Assembly: GCF_030826625.1 (NCBI RefSeq)
Contig: NZ_JAPJNQ010000034.1
Coordinates: forward strand, 1-22,751
Direction of reading: 5' to 3'
Length of the DNA: 22,751 nt
From: Corynebacterium sp.
GTDB taxonomy: Bacteria; Actinomycetota; Actinomycetes; Mycobacteriales; Mycobacteriaceae
Part shown: positions 1-6,222 of the stretch, piece by piece
Layout: each line of letters starts with the position of its first letter
How positions within the stretch are numbered: the stretch's first letter is position 1
The notes under the pieces: generated by a model
Databases searched by the model: none
Told to the model about the DNA's origin: nothing
What the model saw: the letters and a program-made list of their open reading frames with translations, nothing else
Translations under genes and position numbers: made by a program

Positions 1-382
1 CTGCAGACCCCAGCACGACTGGCACGTCGAATCCACCAGCAACAGCAAGGTAGGCGCGCAGACCAGTGCCGACGTCTAGCCTCACCGTCTGGCCTTCGGA
101 CACATCAATGACCGTGTGGGTGCGTATCCGCCGCTTGTCGACGAATACGTCGGCGTCGGTTCCCGTAAACACTAGGCGCGCAGGCCGTTCTGCGCGGAGC
201 TGAAAGCCCCCGAACAGAATCTCAATGACGGGCGCATTATCGTCGTTGCCCAGCATGCGATTGGCGCGCCGGGTAGCGCCGAGATCGAATGCGCCGGATG
301 GTCCCACGCCCAAGCCGGAATAGCCGTTGCGGCCGAGATCTTGGAAAGTTGCCTGTGGCCCGGTTTCTAGCACCTTTAGCAT
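1..382 (-). CDS. pxpC: 5-oxoprolinase subunit C, N-terminal part (cut by window edge)
   Basis: Partial gene: the 127 N-terminal residues are present and the frame stays open to base 1. The start ATG is at 382-380 and the protein begins MLKVLETGPQATFQDLGRNG. The stretch FQDLGRxGYSGLGVGPSGAFD is the usual N-terminal signature of the PxpC/KipA biotin-dependent-carboxylase-like family, followed by a beta-rich region ending LRAYLAVAGGFDVPVVLGS. With PxpA and PxpB, the family carries out ATP-dependent hydrolysis of 5-oxoproline to glutamate in the cytoplasm. The start overlaps the pxpB stop within ATGCTAA, so translation is probably coupled. The catalytic C-terminal half lies outside the window. 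Confidence 0.9.
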   Translation of the reverse strand, partial: MLKVLETGPQATFQDLGRNGYSGLGVGPSGAFDLGATRRANRMLGNDDNAPVIEILFGGFQLRAERPARLVFTGTDADVFVDKRRIRTHTVIDVSEGQTVRLDVGTGLRAYLAVAGGFDVPVVLGSA

Positions 383-1002
383 GTTTTCTCCTGGAATCGC
401 ACGGTATCGCCTGGGGTGAGCAGCGCTGGGTGCTCACGGTTGAGATCCCACATCCGCTCGTCGGTTCGACCGATCAATTGCCAACCCCCGGGTGAACTCT
501 GCGGGTACACTGCAGAAAAACCACCGGCCAGTCCGACCGAACCAGCAGGGATCGAAGTACGTGGTTGGCTCCTGCGCGGAATCCCAGCGAATAATGCGGC
601 ATGTGGGCTGTCTGGATCTGGACGCAGGTATAAAAATCCCGGCGCGAATCCGGCAAAAGCCGCCGTCCAGGTGGTTTCGGTATGTGCTGTGATCAGCTCC
701 TGAGGGTGCAGGTGCAATTCGTCGGCAAGCTCGGTGAGATCAGCGCCGTCGTAGGTCACCGCGATTGTGTGCGATTGGCCCGTTCCGGTTTTCGCAACCT
801 CGTTGTTCAGCGCTGGCAGGGTGATGCCGCGTGGGTCGCGATTGAACACCACCAACAGGGTTTGTGCGGCCGGAATCAGGTCGACGATGCAGGGTAGTTT
901 CTCTTGCTCTAATTGGGATTGATAAGCCAAAACTTGGCCGAGTGGGTCGGAGTGCTCGCTGAAATCAATGAGCACGCCGCGGTCACCGTAGGGGATTAGC
1001 AT
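376..1002 (-). CDS. pxpB: 5-oxoprolinase subunit B (KipI-like)
   Basis: A 208-residue protein of normal length for the PxpB/KipI family. Diagnostic segments are IVDLIPAAQTLLVVF (about residues 39-53), FAGFAPGFLYL (about 116-126) and the C-terminal GGFSAVYPQSSPGGWQLIG block. It is the partner of PxpC in the ATP-dependent 5-oxoproline-hydrolysing complex. In Bacillus subtilis the family member KipI was first described as an inhibitor of the KinA kinase, but next to pxpA and pxpC the metabolic role is the natural reading. The ATG start overlaps the pxpA stop by 7 nt (ATGCTAA), and the gene end overlaps pxpC in exactly the same way. Confidence 0.92.
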   Translation of the reverse strand: MLIPYGDRGVLIDFSEHSDPLGQVLAYQSQLEQEKLPCIVDLIPAAQTLLVVFNRDPRGITLPALNNEVAKTGTGQSHTIAVTYDGADLTELADELHLHPQELITAHTETTWTAAFAGFAPGFLYLRPDPDSPHAALFAGIPRRSQPRTSIPAGSVGLAGGFSAVYPQSSPGGWQLIGRTDERMWDLNREHPALLTPGDTVRFQEKTC

Positions 1003-1769
1003 ATGGCGATGCCCTCCTTTTTCAACGCTGTGATGATTGCTTCAACCATCTCTAAAGCCTTGCGGCTATCGCCGTGCACACAGATGGATTGACCGTTGAC
1101 CAGAACCGGGTTGCCATTGACTGAATTAAAGGATTGCCCGGTAGCGATCGCTACAGCCTGCTTGACGACGGCATCGACGTCATCATGTACTGCACCAGGC
1201 TCTTTGCGTGGAACGAGGCGGCCTTCGTCGGTATATGCGCGGTCGGCAAAGGTTTCTTCGATGACCTCCAAGCCAGCAGCGCGGGCTTCACCCACGACGG
1301 GAGTTCCTGACATCGCCATGAGTTGAAGTTGCGGATCAACCGCGAGGATTCCGCCGATGACGGCTTCTGCCTGGTAGCTATCTGTTGCCATGCGGTTGTA
1401 GAGCGCTCCGTGGGGTTTCACGTAGCTGACTTCGGCGCCTACCACTGAAGCTGCGGCCTTGATGGCGCCGAGCTGGTAGACGGTTTCTGCGAGTAATTGT
1501 TCAGCATCGTAGTCGATGAACCTGCGACCGAAGCCTGCTAGGTCGCGGTATCCGATGTGTGCGCCGATGCGCACATCGCGCTCGTGGGCGGCTTTGATGG
1601 TATCGAGCAAGACCTTAGGATCACCGGCGTGAAAGCCGCAGGCAATATTGGCTGAACTAACCAGGTCTAACACGGCGTTGTCGTTGCCCATGGTCCAGTT
1701 ACCGAAGCTTTCGCCAAGGTCACTATTGAGGTCGATGTGCAATGCAGTTGTTTGTGGTGCGGTGCTCAT
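996..1769 (-). CDS. pxpA: 5-oxoprolinase subunit A (LamB/YcsF family)
   Basis: A 257-residue protein of usual family length. It opens with the conserved IDLNSDLGESFGNWTMG block (residues 12-28), then IACGFHAGDP, GAHIGYRDLAGFGRR, VKPHGALYN and, near the end, VNGQSICVHGDSRKAL. These are the metal and substrate motifs of the YcsF/LamB fold. It is the subunit that hydrolyses 5-oxoproline to glutamate when activated by PxpBC. The start is supported by AGGAG about 10 nt upstream. It lies 134 nt behind the NRAMP-like permease gene and is the first of the overlapping pxpABC trio. The upstream gap carries a 9-bp direct repeat that could be regulatory. Confidence 0.95.
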   Translation of the reverse strand: MSTAPQTTALHIDLNSDLGESFGNWTMGNDNAVLDLVSSANIACGFHAGDPKVLLDTIKAAHERDVRIGAHIGYRDLAGFGRRFIDYDAEQLLAETVYQLGAIKAAASVVGAEVSYVKPHGALYNRMATDSYQAEAVIGGILAVDPQLQLMAMSGTPVVGEARAAGLEVIEETFADRAYTDEGRLVPRKEPGAVHDDVDAVVKQAVAIATGQSFNSVNGNPVLVNGQSICVHGDSRKALEMVEAIITALKKEGIAIC

Positions 1770-1818
1770 CGGTGCTTTCTCCTGGTTGTGGTGGTTAAGT
1801 TACGTTCCCGCAGGTGCA

Positions 1819-1844
1819 GTGGACGTCCGGATGCGGTGGACGTC
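1819..1844. repeat. Direct repeat GTGGACGTC x2 ahead of pxpA
   Basis: GTGGACGTC occurs at 1819-1827 and again at 1836-1844, with start-to-start spacing of 17 bp. Each copy contains the palindrome GACGTC, and the first extends to GGACGTCC. The pair lies in the 134-nt gap between the permease stop and the pxpA start. Repeats at less than two helical turns could be a regulator site. No protein can be named from the sequence. Confidence 0.4.
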
Positions 1845-1903
1845 TACGTGATACTAGCGGACGGGGAGTGAACGGGAATTGAGCTGGAGCGATTGATAAT
1901 ACC

Positions 1904-3184
1904 TTAGAAAACGAAGTCCCATACGCCGCCGAAGGAGCGGATAGCCAAGAACCATGCGACGACAACTCCGATGAATCCCAAAGCGATCAACCAACGTGGG
2001 TAGTTGTAGCCATAAAGCAGATCTTTCTGACGGAACATGGCGACGTAGATGATCATGGTGAAGCCGACTGGCAAAACTAGGCCGTTGAAGGCACCGGCGA
2101 ACACCAACAAGGCTGCGGGTGCGGAGCCAATAAAGGCAAAGGTGGACGCTGATGCAATGATGAATACGATGGTGATGATGTTCTGGGCTTTTCTCAGGTC
2201 TGCCTTCTTCGGGATGATGAATGTCGCTGAAGTGTATGAGGCTCCGATGACCGAAGACAGGGCAGCAGCGAACAAGACTGCACCGAATGCGCGCATACCG
2301 AAGTCTCCGGCGGCTGCCTGGAATGCTTCGGCGGCAGGGTTGTCGTCGATATTGAGCGCGACACCGCCTGCGACGACTCCTAGAATCGCAAGAAAGAGTA
2401 CGAAGCGCATGATTCCGGTCAGAACAATGGCGGTGACGGATGCTCGGGTGACAGCCTTGACGTTTTCTGGCCCAGTGGTGCCGGAATCAAGCATGCGGTG
2501 CGCACCTGCGTAGGTGATGTAGCCGCCGACGGTTCCGCCGACCAAGGTAGTGACAACGACCCAGTCGACGGTTTCTGGCCACACGGTTTGAGTAAGTGCG
2601 TCGCCGACAGGTGGCTGAGAGACGAATGCCACGTAGATCGTCAGAGCGAACATCAGAATGCCCAAGCCGACCAGGATCTTGTCGAGTGCGGCGCCAAGGC
2701 GCTGGAATAAAAAGATAACGATGGCAATGGCCGCGGTGATCAAGCCGCCGATTTTGGCATCGATGCCCAGCAGGGCATTTAACCCTAACCCGCCACCGGC
2801 GATATTGCCGATATTGAAGACGAAACCACCGATGCCGATCAGCGCGGTGAGAAGATAGCCCAAGCCGGGAAAGACGATATTGCCAAGTTCTTGTGCGCGT
2901 AACCCGGAAACTCCAATCACACGCCACACGTTCATCTGCACTGCAATATCGATGAGGATAGAGACCAGGATTGCGAAACCGAAGGCCGCAGCCAATTGGT
3001 TGGTAAAGACTGCTGTTTGGGTAAGGAAGCCGGGTCCGATGGCCGAGGTTGCCATGAGGAAGATGGCACCCATCAAAATACTGCGTGTGGAAGCGGTTGC
3101 AGCGGCTTGTTTCAAGCTCGGCTGTGGTGGATTGTTGCCCGAGGAGGAACCAGCCGATGCAGCAGCGTTGGTAGATGGTGACAT
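1904..3184 (-). CDS. NRAMP-like permease of the 5-oxoproline cluster
   Basis: A 426-residue integral membrane protein with about 11 hydrophobic segments after a roughly 30-residue polar N-terminus rich in Ser, Asn and Gln. It belongs to the NRAMP-related clade typified by Bacillus YcsG, which is often next to pxpABC. The TM1 region reads ATSAIGPGFLTQTAVFTNQL. Aligned on GP-x-F, the canonical metal-binding DPGN of Nramp transporters falls on TNQL, so the Asp and Asn metal ligands are absent. I infer that it does not carry divalent metals and may import 5-oxoproline or a related compound. An AAGGA ribosome site precedes the ATG. It is the first gene of the minus-strand operon and is divergent from the GntR regulator. 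Confidence 0.85.
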   Translation of the reverse strand: MSPSTNAAASAGSSSGNNPPQPSLKQAAATASTRSILMGAIFLMATSAIGPGFLTQTAVFTNQLAAAFGFAILVSILIDIAVQMNVWRVIGVSGLRAQELGNIVFPGLGYLLTALIGIGGFVFNIGNIAGGGLGLNALLGIDAKIGGLITAAIAIVIFLFQRLGAALDKILVGLGILMFALTIYVAFVSQPPVGDALTQTVWPETVDWVVVTTLVGGTVGGYITYAGAHRMLDSGTTGPENVKAVTRASVTAIVLTGIMRFVLFLAILGVVAGGVALNIDDNPAAEAFQAAAGDFGMRAFGAVLFAAALSSVIGASYTSATFIIPKKADLRKAQNIITIVFIIASASTFAFIGSAPAALLVFAGAFNGLVLPVGFTMIIYVAMFRQKDLLYGYNYPRWLIALGFIGVVVAWFLAIRSFGGVWDFVF

Positions 3185-3249
3185 GTTGACGTCCTTGCTG
3201 TGAGAAGTGGAGTGTGAAAAACCTAGCTAACGAGTGTGGTGTGGGACAG

Positions 3250-3284
3250 GTTATTAAGTGATTGTTGAACAACAATAACATAAC
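3250..3284. promoter_or_regulatory. Candidate GntR (FadR-type) operator
   Basis: The core TTGTTGAACAA at 3262-3272 is a perfect 5+1+5 palindrome and fits the TNGTNNNACNA pattern described for FadR-subfamily GntR regulators. Outer arms GTTAT (3250-3254) and ATAAC (3280-3284) are centred on the same base, 3267. The site lies between the divergent permease and GntR genes, 66-100 nt from the permease start. The position suits autoregulation and control of the pxp operon by the product of 3381-4001. Binding is inferred. Confidence 0.55.
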
Positions 3285-3366
3285 TGTGCGTCAGCTCACG
3301 AAAACGACTGGAGGGACCTACTGCAAGGGTGATTTTTCGTTAAGTTGCCTGGGGCGGTTCAGTAGA

Positions 3367-3372
3367 TAAAAT
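3367..3372 (+). promoter_or_regulatory. -10 box for a probably leaderless GntR mRNA
   Basis: TAAAAT ends 8 nt before the ATG at 3381, and no Shine-Dalgarno sequence precedes that ATG. This places the expected transcript start at or next to the start codon. An ATG at 3377 is out of frame and meets a stop after four codons. Confidence 0.45.
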
Positions 3373-3380
3373 AACTATGT

Positions 3381-4001
3381 ATGATTGCTGATTCTTTGGC
3401 GCGTGAAATCACACAGCGCATCACGCGAGGGGATCTCCGCCCCGGCCAACGCTTGCCAGAAACCCGTTTAGCACAGCAATTAGAGTGCTCGCGTAACTCG
3501 TTACGCGAAGCGTTCCGTTTTCTGGCAAACGATGGTCTCGTTGTTCACATCCCGAATCGGGGCGTGTTCGTGCGTACGCTTAACGCCAAAGCAATCAATG
3601 AAATTTATACTTATCGCCGCATCGTGGAATGTGCCGCTGTAGCAGAGACTGATTTGGACTCAGTAGATCTGTCAAGCCTGGATACGATCATCACCGAAGC
3701 ACGTCGAGCAGCAGAACATGATGATTGGCATGTTGTCGGTAGCCTCAATGCCCAAGTTCATCTTGAACTCGTGGCTTTAGCGGGCGTCGATCGTTTGGTA
3801 GAAGACATCCGTCCGGTCATCGCCCAAGCTCGGATCGCTTTCTTATCGCTTGCGCAGCGTGACATTCACGAACCATTTATTTCCCAGAACGAAGAAATCA
3901 TTGAGCTATTGCGTGATAAGCGGCGCGATGAAGCTGTGAATGCCCTGCGAAATTTGCTGAATACGGCGCAACAACACGTTCTGGAGCGCCTAGAATCCTA
4001 G
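3381..4001 (+). CDS. GntR/FadR-family transcriptional regulator
   Basis: A 206-residue protein. Residues 1-70 form a GntR winged helix (ITRGDLRPGQRLPETRLAQQL, then SRNSLREAFRFLANDGLVVHIPNRGVFV). Residues 75-200 form an alpha-helical FCD effector domain (YRRIVECAAVAETDL, HLELVALAGVDRLVED). FCD regulators sense small carboxylates or amino-acid derivatives. Divergent orientation beside the 5-oxoproline operon suggests that 5-oxoproline or glutamate could be the signal; that is inference. The start is taken at 3381 because a -10 box lies just upstream and no ribosome site is visible. Confidence 0.88.
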   Translation: MIADSLAREITQRITRGDLRPGQRLPETRLAQQLECSRNSLREAFRFLANDGLVVHIPNRGVFVRTLNAKAINEIYTYRRIVECAAVAETDLDSVDLSSLDTIITEARRAAEHDDWHVVGSLNAQVHLELVALAGVDRLVEDIRPVIAQARIAFLSLAQRDIHEPFISQNEEIIELLRDKRRDEAVNALRNLLNTAQQHVLERLES

Positions 4002-4008
4002 TTCCCGT

Positions 4009-4014
4009 TAGACT
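4009..4014 (+). promoter_or_regulatory. -10 box for a probably leaderless transcript of the first DUF1444-like gene
   Basis: TAGACT ends 6 nt before the ATG at 4021, and no Shine-Dalgarno sequence is visible, so the message is probably leaderless. It lies in the 19-nt gap after the GntR stop. The two genes could also be read through together. Confidence 0.35.
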
Positions 4015-4020
4015 AGGTGC

Positions 4021-5208
4021 ATGATGTTCCGACGCTATCGCCAAAACCGCCTGTTGCGGCAGCCGGACCCCTCGTTTCCAATCCTGAACCGCAAAGACGC
4101 TGATCAGCTTCGTTCGTCGTTGCGGCGACAACTGGCAGCTGAGGGCGCATCGATTCGATTCAACGGAACGGCAGCCACGATCGAGCACCCGCGCCGAGGA
4201 CGCATGTCGGTGCGCCTGGATGATTTGGTGAACCAAGTAGCTAGCTCGCAGCATCCGAAGGCGATTCCGAATTTGGTGGCTTCGTTTGTGTCTGGCCTGG
4301 ATAATGACACGTATGTGGATCAGCTTGATACCGCTGCGTTTTATTCACGGCTGCGCTTGCGGCTGGTCTCTACACGGGATCTGAGCGCTGAAGAACAACA
4401 GGTCGTTGATGCCGCAACATTGTTCGGGTTCACCAATGACACTTCTGCGACGATTGCATTGGATACAGCCTCGTCGATTCAGACCATTGCTTTAGAAAAA
4501 CTTGCTGAGATCGATGATATTGATGCCTTAGAGCGTGCCGCGCGTACTAATCTGCGTGAAGAACTGCGTACGAGTGATATTGACGTGCAGTTTCATAATG
4601 GTCCGGATGAATCTCCTGGAGCTTCGGCGTGGACCTTCGAATCCAGCTCGCATTATTTAGGTTCGGCGCCCTTGCTACTTGAGGAATTCGTCGGCATGTG
4701 GGCACCGGAAATTGATACCACCAATGGTCTGTTGTTTTCGATGCCTACTCGCCATCTGCTGTTGGTGCGCGCCGTCACGGAGGGCACTGATTTGCTGGAA
4801 GGTATCTCACGGATGGCGCCGGTGGCTGCACAGATCGCGGATAGTGCAGAAACCACGGTCTCACCACTCGTGCACGTCTACGACGACGGTGAAATTACTA
4901 CAATTTCTAATTGGACGCCGGGCAGCCACCAGATTGAGATCGCACCCAATGCCCACATCATGAACCAGTTGATCAAAGGCGGTTTTGATCCGCAGGCAGC
5001 TATCGAAGCTGGTGGCGGCGTGTGGGAGTCAGGCGAATTGCCACCCTTGCCGGAAGATTTTGAATTGCCTGATACCCCGGCTGCGATTGATGACGTTGAT
5101 GATTCCTATAAGCGGGGCACCGGTTTTGATGGTCGCGATTCAAATGCGGATAGCGATGGCGGAAGCAATGGAAACAATAATCACGAAGACCGACGTCGGG
5201 ATACTTAA
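4021..5208 (+). CDS. Hypothetical protein with DUF1444-like layout (tandem paralogue 1)
   Basis: A 395-residue soluble protein that I do not recognise as a named family. Its order of elements resembles DUF1444/YtpQ: a basic N-terminal stretch; a helix-strand unit (about residues 25-60); RLDDLVNQVA and a long helix; a central alpha/beta part ending in IDALERAARTNLREEL; and a C-terminal part with SAPLLLEEFVG and NGLLFSMPTRHLLLVRAV. The last 65 or so residues are acidic and low-complexity (Asp, Asn, Gly, Ser) and are missing from the neighbour. The next gene is clearly related along the common region. There is no signal peptide or membrane segment. A second ATG at 4024 is an equally possible start. 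Function unknown. Confidence 0.75.
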   Translation: MMFRRYRQNRLLRQPDPSFPILNRKDADQLRSSLRRQLAAEGASIRFNGTAATIEHPRRGRMSVRLDDLVNQVASSQHPKAIPNLVASFVSGLDNDTYVDQLDTAAFYSRLRLRLVSTRDLSAEEQQVVDAATLFGFTNDTSATIALDTASSIQTIALEKLAEIDDIDALERAARTNLREELRTSDIDVQFHNGPDESPGASAWTFESSSHYLGSAPLLLEEFVGMWAPEIDTTNGLLFSMPTRHLLLVRAVTEGTDLLEGISRMAPVAAQIADSAETTVSPLVHVYDDGEITTISNWTPGSHQIEIAPNAHIMNQLIKGGFDPQAAIEAGGGVWESGELPPLPEDFELPDTPAAIDDVDDSYKRGTGFDGRDSNADSDGGSNGNNNHEDRRRDT

Positions 5209-5229
5209 GGGATAGCGAGTTTCCTTAAC
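5208..5229 (+). terminator. Weak hairpin at the end of the first paralogue
   Basis: TTAAGG, which overlaps the stop codon, and CCTTAA can pair over a 12-nt loop just past the end of the gene. There is no T-run, so this is a weak terminator or an mRNA-stability hairpin at best. The next gene starts about 20 nt downstream. Confidence 0.25.
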
Positions 5230-5249
5230 GTGATGCGTCGTTGGTAAAC

Positions 5250-6173
5250 ATGTGGCCGAAGAGAAAGAATCCGCAACCGAGAAATAACCCTGCCCGCGGT
5301 CGCAAAAATTGGGGTCTGCCCATCGGCGAAGCGAAGGCGCTGGAAACTGAACTACACATGACGCTCAGCGCTGCCGGTATCAGTATGCGCGCGACCGGGC
5401 AGACAATTCATCTGCGATGGCGTGAGGGGCACGAAACCAGTAGAGAGCTTGCACCGCTACTGGAACAGATTGCTGCTGGCCGGCCGCGAGCCGCGAGCGT
5501 CGATGAGTTCGTCGCCAGGATTATCCGCAGCGAGACTGATACCGTAGCGCGAGGCCTTAGCCTAGCGGATCTCTACCGGGGCGCATTTTTGCACCTCGAT
5601 GCCAAACGCGGTGGTGAATGGGGAAGTTTCAGCTTTGATTTGGCACGCTACCTGGTGGTTGGTGGCGCAGGGAAATATTTGCGACTTCCCGCGTATAAGG
5701 TTCGGGAGATTGATGACGATATTCAGACGATCCTCGGCGTTGCCCGGCGTAATTTATTTGGAGCATTAGATGCTGCTGAGGTCGAAGTGCAGCGACGACG
5801 GAGTGGCCCAGGCGGGGCATACGCATATGTTTTGCGCAGCTCAAACCCGCATTGGAGTTCTGTGCCGTTGTTTGTGGAATGGTGCGTGCAAAGATTTATC
5901 CCCGGCGAGGACTTTCGCGCGGGGATACTATTCGCAGTGCCACAGCCTGACATGGTGTTGTTTCGTCCGGTGACTTATGGCAACGATCTTGCCGAAGGAA
6001 TGGCTACGATGGCAGGCGCGGCTTTGGCCTTGTTCGCTACTGATGAGCGAGGCATTTCACCGCGCCTGCATGTGGCTGTAGATGATGAAGTTCATACGGT
6101 ATCTGATGTGACCGATGACAGCTATATGCTTTACCCGACGGAGTACCTGCTCGCCCGGATCAAGGGTACTTAG
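5250..6173 (+). CDS. Hypothetical protein with DUF1444-like layout (tandem paralogue 2)
   Basis: A 307-residue protein from the ATG at 5250. A TTG at 5241 would add MVN; neither start has a good ribosome site. It begins with a very basic stretch (MWPKRKNPQPRNNPARGRKN), then follows the same order as the upstream gene: LSAAGISMRATGQTIHLRW, LAPLLEQIAAGRPRAASVDEFVARI, DDIQTILGVARRNLFGAL, SVPLFVEWCVQRF and AGILFAVPQPDMVLFRPV. It lacks the acidic tail of paralogue 1. The adjacent relatives point to an old tandem duplication, probably co-transcribed. It converges on the PPE-like gene, 49 nt away. Function unknown. Confidence 0.75.
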   Translation: MWPKRKNPQPRNNPARGRKNWGLPIGEAKALETELHMTLSAAGISMRATGQTIHLRWREGHETSRELAPLLEQIAAGRPRAASVDEFVARIIRSETDTVARGLSLADLYRGAFLHLDAKRGGEWGSFSFDLARYLVVGGAGKYLRLPAYKVREIDDDIQTILGVARRNLFGALDAAEVEVQRRRSGPGGAYAYVLRSSNPHWSSVPLFVEWCVQRFIPGEDFRAGILFAVPQPDMVLFRPVTYGNDLAEGMATMAGAALALFATDERGISPRLHVAVDDEVHTVSDVTDDSYMLYPTEYLLARIKGT

Positions 6174-6174
6174 C

Positions 6175-6192
6175 TAGCTTGGCTAGCTTGGC
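6175..6192. repeat. Tandem 9-bp repeat TAGCTTGGC x2
   Basis: Two perfect copies, 6175-6183 and 6184-6192, directly after the stop of the plus-strand gene in the short convergent gap. Probably replication slippage. A CAGTA/TACTG inverted repeat (6201-6220) follows and could help end transcription from both sides, though no T-run is seen. Confidence 0.5.
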
Positions 6193-6222
6193 TACGGGGA
6201 CAGTACTGTTCGGGTTACTGGC

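Noticed and set aside
2487..3281. 264-residue open frame on minus, overlapping the permease gene
   Set aside because: It is in another frame of the NRAMP-like gene, rich in Arg, His and Cys, with no family features. The permease frame has clear membrane helices and a ribosome site.
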